NCBI GenBank assembly: GCA_020631395.1 | Contig: JAHDHI010000001.1 | Location: forward strand, 43,454-107,453 | Length of the DNA stretch: 64,000 nt | Reading direction: 5' to 3' | From: Bizionia sp. | Lineage (GTDB): Bacteria; Bacteroidota; Bacteroidia; Flavobacteriales; Flavobacteriaceae | Part shown: positions 26,846 through 34,994 of the stretch, piece by piece | Position numbering within the stretch: position 1 is the stretch's first letter | Layout of the letters: each line of letters begins with the position of its first letter | Translations under genes and position numbers: made by a program | The notes under the pieces: generated by a model | Told to the model about the DNA's origin: nothing | The model's database searches: none | What the model saw: the letters and a program-made list of their open reading frames with translations, nothing else

Positions 26846-27384
26846 TTTCTTTGTTTTGATTTGTTGGCGATTCGTTTTCTTTTGAATTTGGCAGTCTGTC
26901 CATAGACGACCCAATCCTGTGCATTGGTGTTGTATGGCGTGTCTTGTTGTGTGATTACCAACAACGCCAATTGCTTTTCAAGGTCTTGACGACGTGTATA
27001 GGAAGAGATGTTCTCTGGTATGAGGTCGAGTATGATCGAATACAGGTGGTCTATCTCATCGTATTGATAGATTCTAACGACTTCCTGGTCTTTTTTGTCT
27101 ATTGCGACGAGCTTGGTCAACTCACAGGTTTGCTCGTCTCCATTTTCGTCAAAGCAAACTTCGGTTAGCGTCACAAACTTCACACGCTCATTCAGGATGA
27201 CGTACTTCCTGTATTTCTTCGTTGGGTTTTCCTCGACCCTTACGATGGTTCGCATCAATCGACATGGTTGGCTATCGACGGTGTAATCGACATCCTTGTT
27301 GGTTATTATGCTCGTGGCATTTTGACCTGTTGCATAAAGGGAGCAAAACAATGCAAGGGTAAAAAGTATTTTTTTCATTTTCAT
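26842..27384 (-). CDS. Exported hypothetical protein, 180 aa
   Basis: Begins MKMKKILFTLALFCSLYATG, a typical flavobacterial Sec signal ending in ATGQ. Start at 27384 was chosen because its ATG overlaps the upstream TGA. The mature part has two cysteine pairs (SQPCRL, EVCFDENGDEQTCEL), suggesting disulfides, and ends in a basic tail (KFKRKRIANKSKQRK). No family recognised. Coupled to the 885-aa beta-helix gene, so the two may act together outside the cytoplasm. Confidence 0.55.
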   Translation of the reverse strand: MKMKKILFTLALFCSLYATGQNATSIITNKDVDYTVDSQPCRLMRTIVRVEENPTKKYRKYVILNERVKFVTLTEVCFDENGDEQTCELTKLVAIDKKDQEVVRIYQYDEIDHLYSIILDLIPENISSYTRRQDLEKQLALLVITQQDTPYNTNAQDWVVYGQTAKFKRKRIANKSKQRK

Positions 27385-30038
27385 ATTCTTTTGGAGATTG
27401 TTAGATAGCTGTTTTCTCTCAATGTGAAATCGCTGGTGTCCGTGCCGTTTGCGCCCCAAACCTCGATGCGATCTTGATGATTGAGTTTTACCTTTGCAGA
27501 GAAATTGAAGTAGCCCATGAAGGTACCATCAACCGAATTGTCAATGTTGCGTCCAAATTCCCTTATGTCTTCATAGGTGTTGGTGGAGAATCGATGAACG
27601 CGAAGTCTCAAAACGATGAAACTATTTGGTGCAGCCCCAACTATCAAATGGCCATTTACATTGAAAAAATCGGTATTGCCATTGTCATAGACAAACGCAT
27701 TGTCCCCACCGCTTGCAAAGTGCTGCAGATCGTCATAAGTGGTCGTGCCTGAAACCTTGTAGAACTCACCAATTGCCGATACCGTAGTTGTTGCCGTCGT
27801 GGTCAATTCCCAGTCTCCACCTACGTAGGTGTTTTTCAACCCGACATTGTTCTTGAATAGGGATTTGGGACTGGTATGATCCAATGTCCCCAAATAGTTG
27901 GAATCCTCGACATCGACATTGCCATTTCGTGTAACGATGGTATTTTGAAGCTGAAACAAATTGTCCTTGGTGAAATTGGAGGCTTCAAAGTCCGTTAGCT
28001 TCCAACCAGAGGGAAGGTCTATGTTGGCATCGCTGTAGAAACGGGATCCCATCGTGAAACTGGATCCCTTCTTGAAGAGCGTACCAGTTGATCCACTTAG
28101 TTTCCTAACTATGGTGGTTTCCATCTTGAAGCCTCCCAACCAGTTGTTTTCCAAGGTCAAACCGTTCTCTATGTTGAACAACCCGATGTTTATCCACAAG
28201 CCTTGTCTGTAACCATCAAGAGTGCCTATGCTGCCACTATCCTCAATGTTGACCTTTGTGAGTTCCACGGCATTTGAGCCCGTTGCATCCGTCAGGGTGA
28301 AAACGTCGCAATCTCCACATTTGAGTTTCAAGGCATTTATTTGCAAGCCTCCAGAACCGCCCAAGGGACTTTTGAAGATGCTTTCTCCAGAAACATTCTT
28401 GACGATCGTGGAGGCTTCCAAGCCGTAGCCGTTCAATGTAAGGTTTCCACTTGCTGGCACATATATGTACTCGCCGGCAAAAAGTGTTATCGTGCCATCT
28501 ATCACATAGGTGATGTTGGGATCCAATACCTTGTTTACAACGTCTATCCTATCCCTGATGATGATCTCGCCAGATTTCTCCTTGAATGTGCTGGTTGTGT
28601 TCAAGGGATTGGCATTTACCCCATAGGAACGCGCATTTGTCTTCAAAGACCCATTGATCGTGAAATTAGTGGGAGCCGTCAGGTTTTCGAAGACATAACC
28701 TGGAGAATCTTGTATGATGGCATTCACGCCATCAAAAGTCACGCTTGGTGCAGTCGTGGAGTTGAACAAGGGGCCATCTACGAAAAACGTGGAATTGAAT
28801 GCCTTGAAGTTCATGGCATCGGCATCTATGGGATTGCTCAACCTTCCTTTGAAATTCTCAAATTTCAAGTCCACCGACTCATTGGCCCCGACATCTATCA
28901 AGGTGTTTTCATCCGTTATGCCTTTGACGGTGACATCTGCAAACAAATCGACGCCATTGAACAAGGTAAAGGCAACTCCCGAAGTGTTCTTGAATCCAGA
29001 GAAGTCATACACCATGGTCCTGGCATAGTTGTCTTGAAGGTATATGGTTCCCAAGTTGCTTCCTGTAACTTCTTTGACCTTCAAATTGCCATCGATTCCA
29101 TTGGCAGAAAAGAGGCTGACGTTTCCCGTTGTCACCTTGTTGAGCTTGTTGACATCCAAATTGAAGCGATCGCCACCATTTCCTATCAAGATGCCATTGA
29201 TGTCCATGTTCATCGTTTCAGTGACGATGAGCGTACCATTGAAGCCCACGAAGGCACTTTTGGAAATGGTGATGTTTTTGCATTTCAACAAGTTGGCAGG
29301 TTCGGAATTCCCCGTTGAACCGACAAAGAACCCTTCAAAGTTTGAAGCCGTGGTATTGGCCACGATGTCGTTGACGACGATGTTGAAGTTGGTGGCTCCG
29401 AATTGCCCAGGAGAGGGATTGTTGAATATCAAATCGACATCTGGAGCATAGATGTCCAAATGGGTGGGCAATGTGGAACCAACAATGTTTGAAAAGTCAA
29501 AATCACCTTCGCTTAGGCATCTTATGCCAATTTTCCTGTTTGGGAACTCGGAATGGAACGTTCTTGTTATGTTTCCCGTATCGATGAAGAACAAAGTCCA
29601 CAAAGACCCGTCGTCCACAGGCAAGGAGGCATAGGCCGCCGAATCTGTTTTAAAGGGTTTGCTTCGATTCTCTATTTGTCCAGTGCCGTCATTTCCATTT
29701 ATCGTGTCTATGAAAATGGTATTGGGAACAATTGCAGGGGCTTTGATGCTTTTGTCTGCGAAATCAAATTCGAAACCTTTCAACTTGATTTCATTTTGTA
29801 TTGTGAATTTTTCAATTCCATTCTCATCGAGAACGGATATTTCCAAATTGTTTGACACTAGGTTTTCAGCCAAGACAAAATTTAAAATTCCCCCATCGTC
29901 ATTCATTACGGGAATTCGAGTGGCATTTATGTTCTCCGTCAAGTTGGGAATCTTGATGCCGTAGTTGAATTGCTTTGGGAATTGCCCAAACGCCACGGCA
30001 CTTGCCAACATTGCTATTAATAAGAAGGTTTTTTTCAT
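27381..30038 (-). CDS. Exported right-handed beta-helix protein, receptor-binding candidate
   Basis: 885 aa, the largest protein of the element. Sec signal KKTFLLIAMLASAVAFGQ. From residue about 130 to 700 the sequence has the repeating short Asn/Gly-rich strands of a parallel beta-helix (FIDTINGNDGTGQ, FNIVVNDIVANTTASNFEGF, GLQINALKLKCGDC). The start of the helix with DTINGNDGTG and NRSKPFKT is typical of pectate-lyase-fold tail spikes. The last 150 residues look like a separate beta domain (FIVLRLRVHRFSTNTYEDI). A role in host binding or polysaccharide cleavage fits; the Sec signal is unexpected for a virion spike. Confidence 0.6.
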   Translation of the reverse strand: MKKTFLLIAMLASAVAFGQFPKQFNYGIKIPNLTENINATRIPVMNDDGGILNFVLAENLVSNNLEISVLDENGIEKFTIQNEIKLKGFEFDFADKSIKAPAIVPNTIFIDTINGNDGTGQIENRSKPFKTDSAAYASLPVDDGSLWTLFFIDTGNITRTFHSEFPNRKIGIRCLSEGDFDFSNIVGSTLPTHLDIYAPDVDLIFNNPSPGQFGATNFNIVVNDIVANTTASNFEGFFVGSTGNSEPANLLKCKNITISKSAFVGFNGTLIVTETMNMDINGILIGNGGDRFNLDVNKLNKVTTGNVSLFSANGIDGNLKVKEVTGSNLGTIYLQDNYARTMVYDFSGFKNTSGVAFTLFNGVDLFADVTVKGITDENTLIDVGANESVDLKFENFKGRLSNPIDADAMNFKAFNSTFFVDGPLFNSTTAPSVTFDGVNAIIQDSPGYVFENLTAPTNFTINGSLKTNARSYGVNANPLNTTSTFKEKSGEIIIRDRIDVVNKVLDPNITYVIDGTITLFAGEYIYVPASGNLTLNGYGLEASTIVKNVSGESIFKSPLGGSGGLQINALKLKCGDCDVFTLTDATGSNAVELTKVNIEDSGSIGTLDGYRQGLWINIGLFNIENGLTLENNWLGGFKMETTIVRKLSGSTGTLFKKGSSFTMGSRFYSDANIDLPSGWKLTDFEASNFTKDNLFQLQNTIVTRNGNVDVEDSNYLGTLDHTSPKSLFKNNVGLKNTYVGGDWELTTTATTTVSAIGEFYKVSGTTTYDDLQHFASGGDNAFVYDNGNTDFFNVNGHLIVGAAPNSFIVLRLRVHRFSTNTYEDIREFGRNIDNSVDGTFMGYFNFSAKVKLNHQDRIEVWGANGTDTSDFTLRENSYLTISKRI

Positions 30039-30042
30039 TGGT

Positions 30043-30279
30043 TTAGTAAAGTTGTTCTTGATTTAGAATTGTCCAGCTGGATAGTTGGGATTGGTCGCCA
30101 ATGGCATAGCTCAATTGATAGTATGTGTTTCCTATCCTGCCATTGGCCACGTCTCCAAGTTGTGCTTGATTCGTATCGTTGGAAGCCAAGGGGAACCAAT
30201 TGAATATTTCATTCTCTATGGTCATACCTTTCAATCCATTGCTATTGTTCGCGCTTGGCGTTTGTTCTTGTCCTATCAT
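30043..30279 (-). CDS. Small hypothetical protein, 78 aa
   Basis: MIGQEQTPSANNSNGLKGMT then a mixed region with WFPLASNDTNQ and NTYYQLSYAIGDQSQLSSWT. No signal or membrane segment. 4 nt from the beta-helix gene, so it may be an attachment or chaperone protein for it. Unrecognised. Confidence 0.5.
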   Translation of the reverse strand: MIGQEQTPSANNSNGLKGMTIENEIFNWFPLASNDTNQAQLGDVANGRIGNTYYQLSYAIGDQSQLSSWTILNQEQLY

Positions 30280-30290
30280 TCTTAATTTTT

Positions 30291-30914
30291 CTAATTAAAA
30301 AAAAAAGTACCGAAACCGATGGTGCTTACAACTAATAGAGAAAAACCCACGGGCTTGGCATATCTTTGTGCCAATTGCATGGCATCCTCATAAAAGGGTC
30401 TCAACCTATGCAACCAACCTTGCAGAAAGGCGGGTTGATTCAGCGATTTGTAAAAACGCTCGCGAGCAGCCAATATGGCATCGAACAGTTTGGACTGGTT
30501 CACGGCATTGACATCCGAGATGGTTAGATTGCCTATGACTCCATCGACTGCCAATCTGGAACCGAAATGCGTGTTTAGGACGCGCTGTACGATCTTGCCT
30601 GCGCTACCAGTTCCGGCATTGACTGCATGATCTGCAATGAGGTTGGCCAATTCCTGCGTCTTCATGGCATCGCCTTTGACCTTGTCCCAATAAAGCACCT
30701 TGTAGATGGCGTTTGCCGTTGCCTTGTCAATGGCTTTCATGTCCATGGCACTAGGTGGCCTGTTGATCCAGTTTTCATAGACTGGAGCGCTGATGCCCAA
30801 GTTGGTACCTACCAATTGCCCCAAGCTGTTGTAATTGCCTTTGTCGCTTGGGTGGTTTTGATATCCCCCTTCGAGGCGCAAGACCAAATTCGAAAAGACT
30901 GTGAAATTTGCCAT
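30291..30914 (-). CDS. GH108-type muramidase with C-terminal membrane anchor
   Basis: 207 aa from ATG at 30914, whose A is shared with the upstream TAA. The N-terminal 80 residues have the GH108 signature: LRLEGGYQNHPSDKG (catalytic Glu in EGGY), NLGIS and AIYKVLYWDKVKGD. The second half has the putative peptidoglycan-binding region of this family (DHAVNAGTGSAGKIVQRVLN, VDGVIGNLTI). Unusual is the C-terminal membrane span (PVGFSLLVVSTIGFGTFFF), so the enzyme is held in a membrane, as expected for a virion-associated or membrane-released endolysin. Confidence 0.8.
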   Translation of the reverse strand: MANFTVFSNLVLRLEGGYQNHPSDKGNYNSLGQLVGTNLGISAPVYENWINRPPSAMDMKAIDKATANAIYKVLYWDKVKGDAMKTQELANLIADHAVNAGTGSAGKIVQRVLNTHFGSRLAVDGVIGNLTISDVNAVNQSKLFDAILAARERFYKSLNQPAFLQGWLHRLRPFYEDAMQLAQRYAKPVGFSLLVVSTIGFGTFFFN

Positions 30915-31318
30915 TACAAACGTGCTTTTACGGTTTTCTTGCCTCCCTTCAAGGCCCATGTCAAAGTACCACCTGCCAGCAATCCACCCACGAACCACCA
31001 AATGCACGAATGTTTCTTCTCTTTGCTGTTCAATACCACTTCATCCAAACCGACGGTCGTGTCCAATATGGTGACCTTGGTAATGCTCCTTACGGGGATT
31101 TCCGTTGTCATTCCCTGATGGGAAAAGACCAAGACATCCTCTTTTGGGTTTGTCATCGGTATGGAAAAGAATCCTTCGTTGTTGGTCGTTGCCCCAAATC
31201 TTGGGTTGTTCTTGAAATACACGTGTACATTTTCAAGTATGCTGAATTCGGTGTCTTTGACCACCGATTCTATCCTTGGCACTATTGACGTTTGGTTTTG
31301 AGTGCTTATTCTGTTCAT
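30914..31318 (-). CDS. CarboxypepD_reg-like domain protein with C-terminal anchor
   Basis: 134 aa from ATG at 31318. Residues 20-90 read as a carboxypeptidase-regulatory-like beta-sandwich: NVHVYFKNNPRFGATTNNEG, FFSIPMTNPKEDVLVFSHQG, DTTVGLDEVVL, as at the N-terminus of SusC/RagA-type proteins. Then a membrane span (CIWWFVGGLLAGGTLTWAL) and a basic tail (KGGKKTVKARL). Finding this host outer-membrane-type module on a small anchored protein in a viral-like operon is unusual. Confidence 0.6.
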   Translation of the reverse strand: MNRISTQNQTSIVPRIESVVKDTEFSILENVHVYFKNNPRFGATTNNEGFFSIPMTNPKEDVLVFSHQGMTTEIPVRSITKVTILDTTVGLDEVVLNSKEKKHSCIWWFVGGLLAGGTLTWALKGGKKTVKARL

Positions 31319-31329
31319 GATGTTGTTTT

Positions 31330-32124
31330 TTAGATTTTTGGTTGGACTTGTGATTGTACTACGACTCCAGTGAAGCAATTCGTTATGCATTCTCCTTCGT
31401 CTGGAAACCAAGGGTTGAACACTTTTTTGACTATGTAGTAAATTTGTCCGTTCAAGGGATTGCCCGGTTCGTTGACCTTGCCATAGGCGATTACTTCGCC
31501 TACCAAATCCCCATGGTTGAATTGGCCATAGCGCATGTTGGTGCCTTTCCAATGTCCACCCTCGTCCTTTTCGGCTTGGTTGACCAGTATCGCACTCTTA
31601 CTGGCGCAATAGAGTTTTGTGCCTAGGGGATAGTTGGTCGTGTTGTCGGTGTTGGTGCTTGGAGCATTGATCTTGTTCCAGAACGTCTTCAGCTCCTCGG
31701 TGTCCAAGCCCTTTTGGGTGTCGAAGAACAAATTGCGATCGAATAGGATGCGATAGGCATCCGAGACCGCCTTTACGTCCGTGACCTTTATGGCGATGTC
31801 GTTCAGGGCATCCTCATCCGTCGAATAGTCGAAGCTTCCCAACAGGAAACCCAAGGGACCGGGGAACTCGAATCTCTTGAACGATTTGAATATGATGGCC
31901 GCGGCTATCAGGTTGGGGTTTCCGGCATTGTCATTGGCATATTTTTCCGAACGCCATTTCTTGTATCGCTTGTATGCCAAACTTCCTACGAATATGGAGC
32001 CACCAACGATCAAGAGGATCTTGAAGGCATCCGTGGTTGCCTTTATGGTATTCTTTCCCGTTTCGCTCTTTGCGAATTCGGCAGCCGTCAAGGCCAAAGC
32101 TGGATTGTTTAGACCTTTGCTCAT
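31330..32124 (-). CDS. Membrane-anchored virion-like protein, 264 aa
   Basis: One N-terminal span (FKILLIVGGSIFVGSLAYK) followed by basic residues (RYKKWRSEK). The C-terminal 90 residues look like a compact beta domain (YPLGTKLYCASKSAILVNQA, GQFNHGDLVGEVIAYGKV, IYYIVKKVFNPWFP) with two final cysteines (GECITNCF). No family recognised. 11 nt ahead of the CarboxypepD_reg-like gene. Confidence 0.5.
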   Translation of the reverse strand: MSKGLNNPALALTAAEFAKSETGKNTIKATTDAFKILLIVGGSIFVGSLAYKRYKKWRSEKYANDNAGNPNLIAAAIIFKSFKRFEFPGPLGFLLGSFDYSTDEDALNDIAIKVTDVKAVSDAYRILFDRNLFFDTQKGLDTEELKTFWNKINAPSTNTDNTTNYPLGTKLYCASKSAILVNQAEKDEGGHWKGTNMRYGQFNHGDLVGEVIAYGKVNEPGNPLNGQIYYIVKKVFNPWFPDEGECITNCFTGVVVQSQVQPKI

Positions 32125-32127
32125 GGG

Positions 32128-32316
32128 TTAGAAGAAGTTTTTTAGGATTTTCATCTTGGAGGCCAGTTTCTTGCTGGCTTTCTTCGGGTCGTCGATTGCG
32201 CTACCCAAGTCCTTCAATAGGCTTGCATCGAGTTGGCTTATCTTGTTTAGAGCCTCGATCTTGTCGTTCAGGTCGAATTGGTTGTCGGCTTGTATGTTAA
32301 TTTGTGCTTGTGGCAT
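32128..32316 (-). CDS. Small helical protein, 62 aa
   Basis: MPQAQINIQADNQFDLNDKI and a helical rest with a lysine-rich end (KKASKKLASKMKILKNFF). Overlaps the upstream 283-aa gene by 20 nt and is followed after 3 nt by the 264-aa gene. Unknown. Confidence 0.45.
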   Translation of the reverse strand: MPQAQINIQADNQFDLNDKIEALNKISQLDASLLKDLGSAIDDPKKASKKLASKMKILKNFF

Positions 32317-33148
32317 TGGTGTTGGGTTTTGAATAGTTGATTAGTTCTACTACGGTATTTGGGTTTGCGATTAGATGATCGATCACGTTTGAAAACAGGT
32401 TGCAATAGTCGTCCGTGAAGGCATCGTTCCTCACGATGTTCAAGAGGTTGTTCTTTGAATTTGAAAACGTTTCGTTTGGTTGTGGCGCTGGGGCATTCAA
32501 TCCCTTGGACGGCAATTTGTCCAAAAGTGCCGGGGCAACGTTCATTATCATAGTGGCGACCTCGTCCGACACTATGGGCTTCTTGGGCTCCTTGTTGTCC
32601 TTTATGTCTCGCTCCAGCATCATCTTTTCAAGCTTCAAATCCTGAATGCGTTCAATGGTGGCTTTGTTTTCGGTTTCCAAGAGGTCGAACTTGGGTTTTA
32701 GCTCGTCGTAGGCCTTGGCCTTGGAGTATATGTCCATTGCTTGCATGTTCATACCTCCCAAAAGCCCGAATTGTGATTGCTGTGGCATCATGGGGTTTGG
32801 TTGTTGTTGGTTGATGGTAGACGATTGCGTACTACCCACTTCGGTTGGCAATGCGGTTGTACCTTCAGAATTGCCATCGTTTGGGTTTTTCAATCGTACT
32901 TCCTGGTCTTTTACATATGTGGAGCTGCTGCCATTGGAACGCTTCAGATAGATGGTCACGTCTCCATGGCCAACATCGTAGATCCTGTTTAAAAAACACT
33001 CCACGCCTTCAAATCCGTTTTGTCGCATTTGATCCAAGGTGGTCATTTTGTGCAACCATTGGCCATCGCGGTTGTTCTTTACCGCAATGCCCATTTTTGG
33101 GTTGGATTTCACTTGGTGCATTATGTTCTTTAAAACGGCTTTGCTCAT
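32297..33148 (-). CDS. Coiled-coil protein, 283 aa
   Basis: N-terminal 95 residues alpha-beta (NPKMGIAVKNNRDGQWLHKM), then a Gln/Pro/Met-rich linker (INQQQPNPMMPQQSQFGLLG), a coiled coil (FDLLETENKATIERIQDLKL and following), and a helical C-terminal domain. No signal or membrane span. It may be a scaffold or an internal virion protein; not recognised. Confidence 0.5.
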   Translation of the reverse strand: MSKAVLKNIMHQVKSNPKMGIAVKNNRDGQWLHKMTTLDQMRQNGFEGVECFLNRIYDVGHGDVTIYLKRSNGSSSTYVKDQEVRLKNPNDGNSEGTTALPTEVGSTQSSTINQQQPNPMMPQQSQFGLLGGMNMQAMDIYSKAKAYDELKPKFDLLETENKATIERIQDLKLEKMMLERDIKDNKEPKKPIVSDEVATMIMNVAPALLDKLPSKGLNAPAPQPNETFSNSKNNLLNIVRNDAFTDDYCNLFSNVIDHLIANPNTVVELINYSKPNTNATSTN

Positions 33149-33152
33149 AATT

Positions 33153-33425
33153 CTAGCATTGTTCTATTTGTAGGATTTGATAGGCAACGACAACGTTGTT
33201 TTCCGTTGCCTTGGCGTTGCCTTCGAATTCGATTTCCTTCAATTCCAAATCGAATGTCGTATTGCTGGAATCGATCCTGAATGGAGGGTCGCCTTGTTTC
33301 AAGGTCGTACCGAAGACTTTGACGTCGTTGGTGCCATTGTTGGAAATGGTTGCCTGCAACACGTTTTCGATGATGCGATTGGTGTTGTTGTAGATATGGT
33401 CTACTAATACTCTAGACTTGCGCAT
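33153..33425 (-). CDS. Small beta-rich protein, 90 aa, structural candidate
   Basis: Alternating hydrophobic strands (VLQATISNNGTNDVKVFGTT, TTFDLELKEIEFEGNA, NNVVVAYQILQIEQC). Overlaps the 121-aa gene by 22 nt, so the two are probably made together. The all-beta make-up would suit a small capsid or spike component. Confidence 0.5.
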   Translation of the reverse strand: MRKSRVLVDHIYNNTNRIIENVLQATISNNGTNDVKVFGTTLKQGDPPFRIDSSNTTFDLELKEIEFEGNAKATENNVVVAYQILQIEQC

Positions 33426-33769
33426 AGGTCATCGTTTTCGTGTACCAGGACGACATCCAATACGACATCGCTTGTCGGTGCCGTGGATGTGTTGAGTTGA
33501 AATTTCAAATTGGCGTGGTTAAGTGCCAATGGTATCATGCTGGAATAAAAGGAACCGCCTGTGCGTCGTTTCCATTCCCTCACGTCCAATTCCACGAAAG
33601 GGCGTGAGTTCACATCCGTCAATGCTGCCTTTACGATGTCGTTGGGCAAATTGGCTTCGTCGGCTATGGTTACGAAAGCGCCTTTGATGTGGCCATAGTT
33701 GTTGGTCACATCGACCGAGTGCTTTGTTTCTCCAGTGGCCAAGACTACTTTTAGACTTGTTGTTTTCAT
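33404..33769 (-). CDS. Small beta-rich protein, 121 aa, structural candidate
   Basis: Starts MKTTSLKVVLATGETKHSVD; strands continue through HIKGAFVTIADEANLPNDIV and FVELDVREWKRRTGGSFYSS to DVVLDVVLVHENDDL. Jelly-roll-like pattern, no membrane segment. First gene after the internal terminator, so it may have its own promoter or depend on readthrough. Confidence 0.5.
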   Translation of the reverse strand: MKTTSLKVVLATGETKHSVDVTNNYGHIKGAFVTIADEANLPNDIVKAALTDVNSRPFVELDVREWKRRTGGSFYSSMIPLALNHANLKFQLNTSTAPTSDVVLDVVLVHENDDLCASLEY

Positions 33770-33788
33770 TTGTGAATTGGGATTGAAA

Positions 33789-33816
33789 AAAGCCTACCTA
33801 CGAAAAGGTAGGCTTT
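33789..33816 (-). terminator. Strong internal terminator in the late block
   Basis: On the minus strand AAAGCCTACC, an 8-nt loop and GGTAGGCTTTTTT, 27 nt after the stop of the 196-aa gene. An internal terminator directly after one gene of a long operon usually marks a product needed in excess. Confidence 0.8.
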
Positions 33817-33842
33817 GATTTGTTTTAATTAGGTTGAATGGA

Positions 33843-34433
33843 CTATGCTTGGATGGTGTAGCCTCTTAGCTCCACACGCACGAAGTGATCTGAACCGGAT
33901 GCCAATGCGGCAGGGATTTCAGCCTCCAACTTGAAAGAGGACTTGTCTTTGATTATTGGCATGTCCGCCACTTCGAATTCTCTTTCCAAGTTGTGTGTCG
34001 TCGTGTTTTGGTTGAATGCCTGACTAAGGAGCATGTCCACCAAATCCCCACGATTCTCTTGGCTTAACACGATTTCCCCGTTTACCAGTTCAGCTGGTGC
34101 CGTCTTGTCGTAGCTTGCCGTTGCAACGGTCTTGTTGTCTGCCGTTGCCTCCTTTGCGTAAACGGCAGCGATACCGCAAAGTACCAGGGGTTTGTTGGCG
34201 TCCAATTTGTCGCTGTTGAACGTTTGCACGCCAACGGTGTTGTTTTTGGAGCTTTCCACGAACTTGATCGTCGTTCCTGTCACCTTGGCCGTCACATAGT
34301 GCGTTACGGGATGAAGACGAACGGGCATGTTGGGTCTAATTCCCAATTGCTCGGCAAAGGCTCTGTCCTGGTTGGCGAATTCTGCGATTCTGATGGCAGC
34401 TATTTTCTTTTCTTGATTTAAACTTCTTTCCAT
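33843..34433 (-). CDS. 196-aa beta-rich protein, major capsid protein candidate
   Basis: Helical N-terminal 30 residues (NQEKKIAAIRIAEFANQDRA) followed by beta strands (PVRLHPVTHYVTAKVTGTTI, KPLVLCGIAAVYAKEAT) and ending SGSDHFVRVELRGYTIQA. No membrane segment. It is followed by the only strong terminator inside the late block, as if made in large amounts. Length suits a single jelly-roll capsid protein, but the fold is my inference from strand pattern only. Confidence 0.5.
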   Translation of the reverse strand: MERSLNQEKKIAAIRIAEFANQDRAFAEQLGIRPNMPVRLHPVTHYVTAKVTGTTIKFVESSKNNTVGVQTFNSDKLDANKPLVLCGIAAVYAKEATADNKTVATASYDKTAPAELVNGEIVLSQENRGDLVDMLLSQAFNQNTTTHNLEREFEVADMPIIKDKSSFKLEAEIPAALASGSDHFVRVELRGYTIQA

Positions 34434-34478
34434 TGTTGGTGTTTTTAAAGGATTTTGTCTTGTGGTTGACTATTGATT

Positions 34479-34967
34479 TTAAACGAACTGACTTGCGGTG
34501 AACACACCTTGCATGTCCTCTTGCATTTGAATTGGGCTGAACTCCTGGGCATAGTTCAAGCTGGGCAGGATCAGGCGCTTCGTGTTGGTGGTGGAGTTCG
34601 TGGATGAGCAACCGCAATCCTTGACGTCCAATGCGCGCAAAAGGAATTTTTTGGCATCGTTGTCGTTTGCAGTCGTCTCGATGACCTTTTGGTCGACCAG
34701 CAAGTCGGAAATGCCGCCTATCAACTTTTCCCCGGCAATGCCGGCTGTACCACCTTTTATGGCAGCTGAAAGGTGATCGTCGCCCTTTACCGAAGCAAGC
34801 AAGGCCATCATGGCAAAGGAAGTGGCGATTTTCGCTATTCCGCTCGTTTGTTTCGAAGCTGGGTAGAATTCGTTGGATCCTCTACCTAGTGCAACTCCAA
34901 TTCCTGTACTCGCACCCATTACTAAAGCTTGGGTTGCGGATTTTTTGTTGGGTGTTTGTAACTTCAT
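34479..34967 (-). CDS. Glycine/alanine-rich membrane protein, 162 aa
   Basis: Small-residue-rich helices (ALVMGASTGIGVALGRGSNE, IATSFAMMALLASVKGD, IKGGTAGIAGEKLIGGISD) look like glycine-zipper membrane helices. The C-terminal part is soluble with a Cys-Gly-Cys (DCGCSST). The position next to the capsid candidate and the make-up fit a virion membrane protein. Confidence 0.5.
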   Translation of the reverse strand: MKLQTPNKKSATQALVMGASTGIGVALGRGSNEFYPASKQTSGIAKIATSFAMMALLASVKGDDHLSAAIKGGTAGIAGEKLIGGISDLLVDQKVIETTANDNDAKKFLLRALDVKDCGCSSTNSTTNTKRLILPSLNYAQEFSPIQMQEDMQGVFTASQFV

Positions 34968-34994
34968 GTTTATAATTGAATTAGTGATTGAAAT

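Noticed and set aside
28341..29318. 325-codon plus-strand frame opposite the beta-helix gene
   Set aside because: No domain pattern, and the minus frame is continuous over 885 codons with a signal peptide and overlaps its neighbour by ATGA.
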